NCBI GenBank assembly: GCA_027659245.1
Contig: JAQDPW010000011.1
Coordinates: 45,368-61,117 of the forward strand
DNA: 15,750 bases
Origin: Streptococcaceae bacterium AM104-57
Lineage (GTDB): Bacteria > Bacillota > Bacilli > Lactobacillales > Streptococcaceae
Reading direction: 5' to 3'
The translations under genes and the position numbers were made by a program. The notes under the pieces are model-generated. The model worked only from the letters and a program-made list of their open reading frames with translations. It made no database searches and was not told the DNA's origin. Of the stretch, positions 14,654 through 15,750 are shown in pieces; positions within the stretch are counted from its first letter, which is position 1, and each line of letters opens with the position of its first letter.

Positions 14654-15304
14654 ATGACTACTTGGAATAAATTTATTTTTTTCAGTCGAACTCTCTTATT
14701 TTTCGCATCATTTACAGGGGTCTATCTGGAGATTACCAAACGTGGTGGTTTAGGGATGTTGCTTTACTATACAGTCCTTTCCAATCTTTTGGTTGTCATC
14801 TTTACAGCTTATCTTTTGTTAAAGATGCGTAGTGGCGGTGATAGTTGGCAGAGTGCTGGGATTCTACGTCTCAAAGGTGGTGTCACTATGAGTATTATGA
14901 TTACTTGTGTCATCTATCATTTCATGCTAGCTCCTTTGACGACAGATTTTTACCGTTTGGAAAATTTCCTTTGCCATTATATTGTCCCTCTCTGGTTTTT
15001 AGCAGATACAATTATTTTTGATAAGAGTCGTCAATATAAGTTAGTTGATCCCATGCTTTGGACTAGCCTTCCTTTGCTTTATATGATTTTTGCCATCTTA
15101 AACGGTTTTGTTCTAAAGATGGATGTCCCTAACGCTAAGGATAGTCCCTTCCCTTATTTCTTTTTGAATGCTCCCAAACACGGTTGGGGCTTTGTCTTTA
15201 AATGGGCAGCCACTATCTTTCTTGCTTATATGATTTCAGGTTATCTCTTTTATCTTGTCAAAAGCATAAAAAAATCAAAAGACTTCCTGCGAAACAAAAT
15301 ATGA
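14654..15304 (+). CDS. Pr6Pr-type (TIGR02206-like) integral membrane protein
   Basis: This 216-residue polytopic protein has about six membrane helices (roughly 7-25, 37-57, 75-95, 104-122, 133-153 and 184-206). Conserved-looking features are YYTVLSN in helix 2, a His-containing CHYIVPLWFLAD, and PFPYFFLN before the last helix. I recognise the family but no biochemical role is known to me. It starts 2 bases after phnA with no good ribosome site, so translation probably depends on coupling. The final residues (KDFLRNKI) are encoded by DNA that looks like the left end of the following IS, so the native C-terminus may have been replaced. No terminator separates it from the IS. Confidence 0.8.
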   Translation: MTTWNKFIFFSRTLLFFASFTGVYLEITKRGGLGMLLYYTVLSNLLVVIFTAYLLLKMRSGGDSWQSAGILRLKGGVTMSIMITCVIYHFMLAPLTTDFYRLENFLCHYIVPLWFLADTIIFDKSRQYKLVDPMLWTSLPLLYMIFAILNGFVLKMDVPNAKDSPFPYFFLNAPKHGWGFVFKWAATIFLAYMISGYLFYLVKSIKKSKDFLRNKI

Positions 15305-15310
15305 TACAAT
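15305..15310 (+). promoter_or_regulatory. Extended -10 of the IS transposase gene
   Basis: TACAAT preceded by TGA lies only 6 bases before the ATG at 15317, so transcription would begin at the start codon. No -35 is evident. Confidence 0.5.
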
Positions 15311-15316
15311 CAAACT

Positions 15317-15715
15317 ATGAATTATGAATCAAGTAAACCCTTAAGTGATGCACGATTTAAGCGCCTTGTTGGTGTTCAGCGCACTACTTTTGAAGAGATG
15401 TTAGCTGTGTTAAAAACAGCTTATCAACGTAAACACGCAAAAGGTGGACGAAGCCCTAAGTTAAGCTTAGAAGATCTCCTCATCATGGCTACTCTTCAAT
15501 ACATGCGAGAATACCGCACTTATGAACAAATTGCGGCTGATTTTGGCATTCACGAAAGCAAACACGAAAGCAACTTAATCCGTCGGAGTCAATGGGTTGA
15601 ATCAACTCTTATTCAAAGTGGCTTTACGATTTCAAAAACTCATCTTAGTGCTGAGGATACGGTGATTATGGATGCAACAGAGGTAAAAATAAATCGTCCT
15701 AAAAAAATCAACTAG
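15317..15715 (+). CDS. IS1381-like transposase, first frame (OrfA), with 4-residue insertion
   Basis: This is the N-terminal part of an IS5-family DDE transposase, 132 residues in its own frame. Residues 1-95 form the DNA-binding region, including an HTH-like segment TYEQIAADFGIHES. VIMDATEVK carries the first catalytic aspartate (Asp119). Two adjacent 12-bp units at 15551-15574 add four residues (HESK-HESN), where I expect a single HESNLIRR. The frame ends at TAG 15713. A -1 slip on seven A at 15701-15707 opens a frame reading NQLANYSGKKKYHAM, the usual continuation to the second half, which runs off the window. Full length is therefore probably made by programmed frameshifting. The insertion may impair the protein. 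Confidence 0.8.
   Translation: MNYESSKPLSDARFKRLVGVQRTTFEEMLAVLKTAYQRKHAKGGRSPKLSLEDLLIMATLQYMREYRTYEQIAADFGIHESKHESNLIRRSQWVESTLIQSGFTISKTHLSAEDTVIMDATEVKINRPKKIN
15551..15574 (+). repeat. 12-bp tandem duplication in the transposase gene
   Basis: CACGAAAGCAAA is followed directly by CACGAAAGCAAC, 11 of 12 bases identical, in frame and adding four codons next to the helix-turn-helix region. Confidence 0.85.
15701..15707 (+). promoter_or_regulatory. Slippery A7 site for -1 frameshifting between transposase frames
   Basis: Seven A follow CCT in frame as AAA AAA A. Slipping back one base joins OrfA to the second frame and bypasses the TAG 6 bases downstream. This is the known style of frameshift in two-frame IS5-group elements. 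Confidence 0.65.
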
Positions 15716-15750
15716 CCAATTATTCTGGTAAAAAGAAATATCATGCTATG

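Larger units (their letters stand above)
15281..15750 (+). mobile_element. IS1381-like IS5-family insertion sequence, left part
   Basis: The transposase reading and its frame-shifted continuation match IS1381, a common pneumococcal IS. The left boundary is estimated at about 15281 (GACTTCCTGCGAAACAAAAT) because this sequence immediately precedes the transposase gene in copies I remember. It has not been confirmed against the other end, which lies outside the window. TGA-TACAAT (15302-15310) is a probable internal extended -10. Confidence 0.7.

Overview
The window looks like chromosomal DNA of a mitis-group Streptococcus (S. pneumoniae, S. mitis or S. oralis type). This rests on RUP-type short repeats at the left edge, an IS1381-like IS5-family element at the right edge, AT-rich DNA with strong AAGGAG ribosome sites and TTGACA/TATAAT promoters, and gene neighbourhoods I recognise from pneumococcus (trmK, a Nif3-family gene, a FAD oxidoreductase, galE, a GT2 glycosyltransferase, a small ferredoxin, a LysM-like surface protein, cmk, phnA). 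No database search was possible, so species and family names come from recognition.

Layout. Positions 1-371 are a pile-up of four RUP-like repeats, one apparently inserted inside another. Positions 372-590 are non-coding. A structured RNA with its own promoter and terminator lies on the minus strand (about 736 to 595). It sits directly behind a minus-strand tRNA-Thr(GGU) with its own promoter and terminator (771-918). An acyltransferase gene (minus, 997-1746) and a P-type cation ATPase gene (plus, about 1879-4215) diverge from a short intergenic region. A 428-base gene-poor stretch follows, holding an ATPase terminator, a 106-bp inverted-repeat-bounded intergenic element and the terminator of the SNF2 gene. 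The SNF2/SWIM helicase gene (minus) occupies 4644-7766.

From 8029 nearly everything is on the plus strand. trmK, the Nif3-family gene and a DadA-like oxidoreductase form one tight operon. galE and a polyprenyl-phosphate-type GT2 glycosyltransferase form a second, translationally tight pair with its own promoter. A 67-residue ferredoxin is inserted on the minus strand. A membrane-anchored, Ser-rich, LysM-like protein and cmk form a third unit ending in a strong terminator. phnA (zinc ribbon) and a six-helix Pr6Pr-type membrane protein form a fourth. The window ends inside an IS1381-like transposase, whose left end appears to encode the last codons of the membrane-protein gene.

Most of the window is housekeeping: tRNA modification, CMP phosphorylation, UDP-galactose supply for glycan building, cation transport and DNA/RNA remodelling. 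The less ordinary material is the nested RUP array, the unassigned small RNA with mutually exclusive pairings, three genes whose -10 boxes lie so close to the ATG that leaderless transcripts are predicted, and an IS copy with a 12-bp duplication in its helix-turn-helix region. I found no CRISPR array, defence system or biosynthetic cluster.
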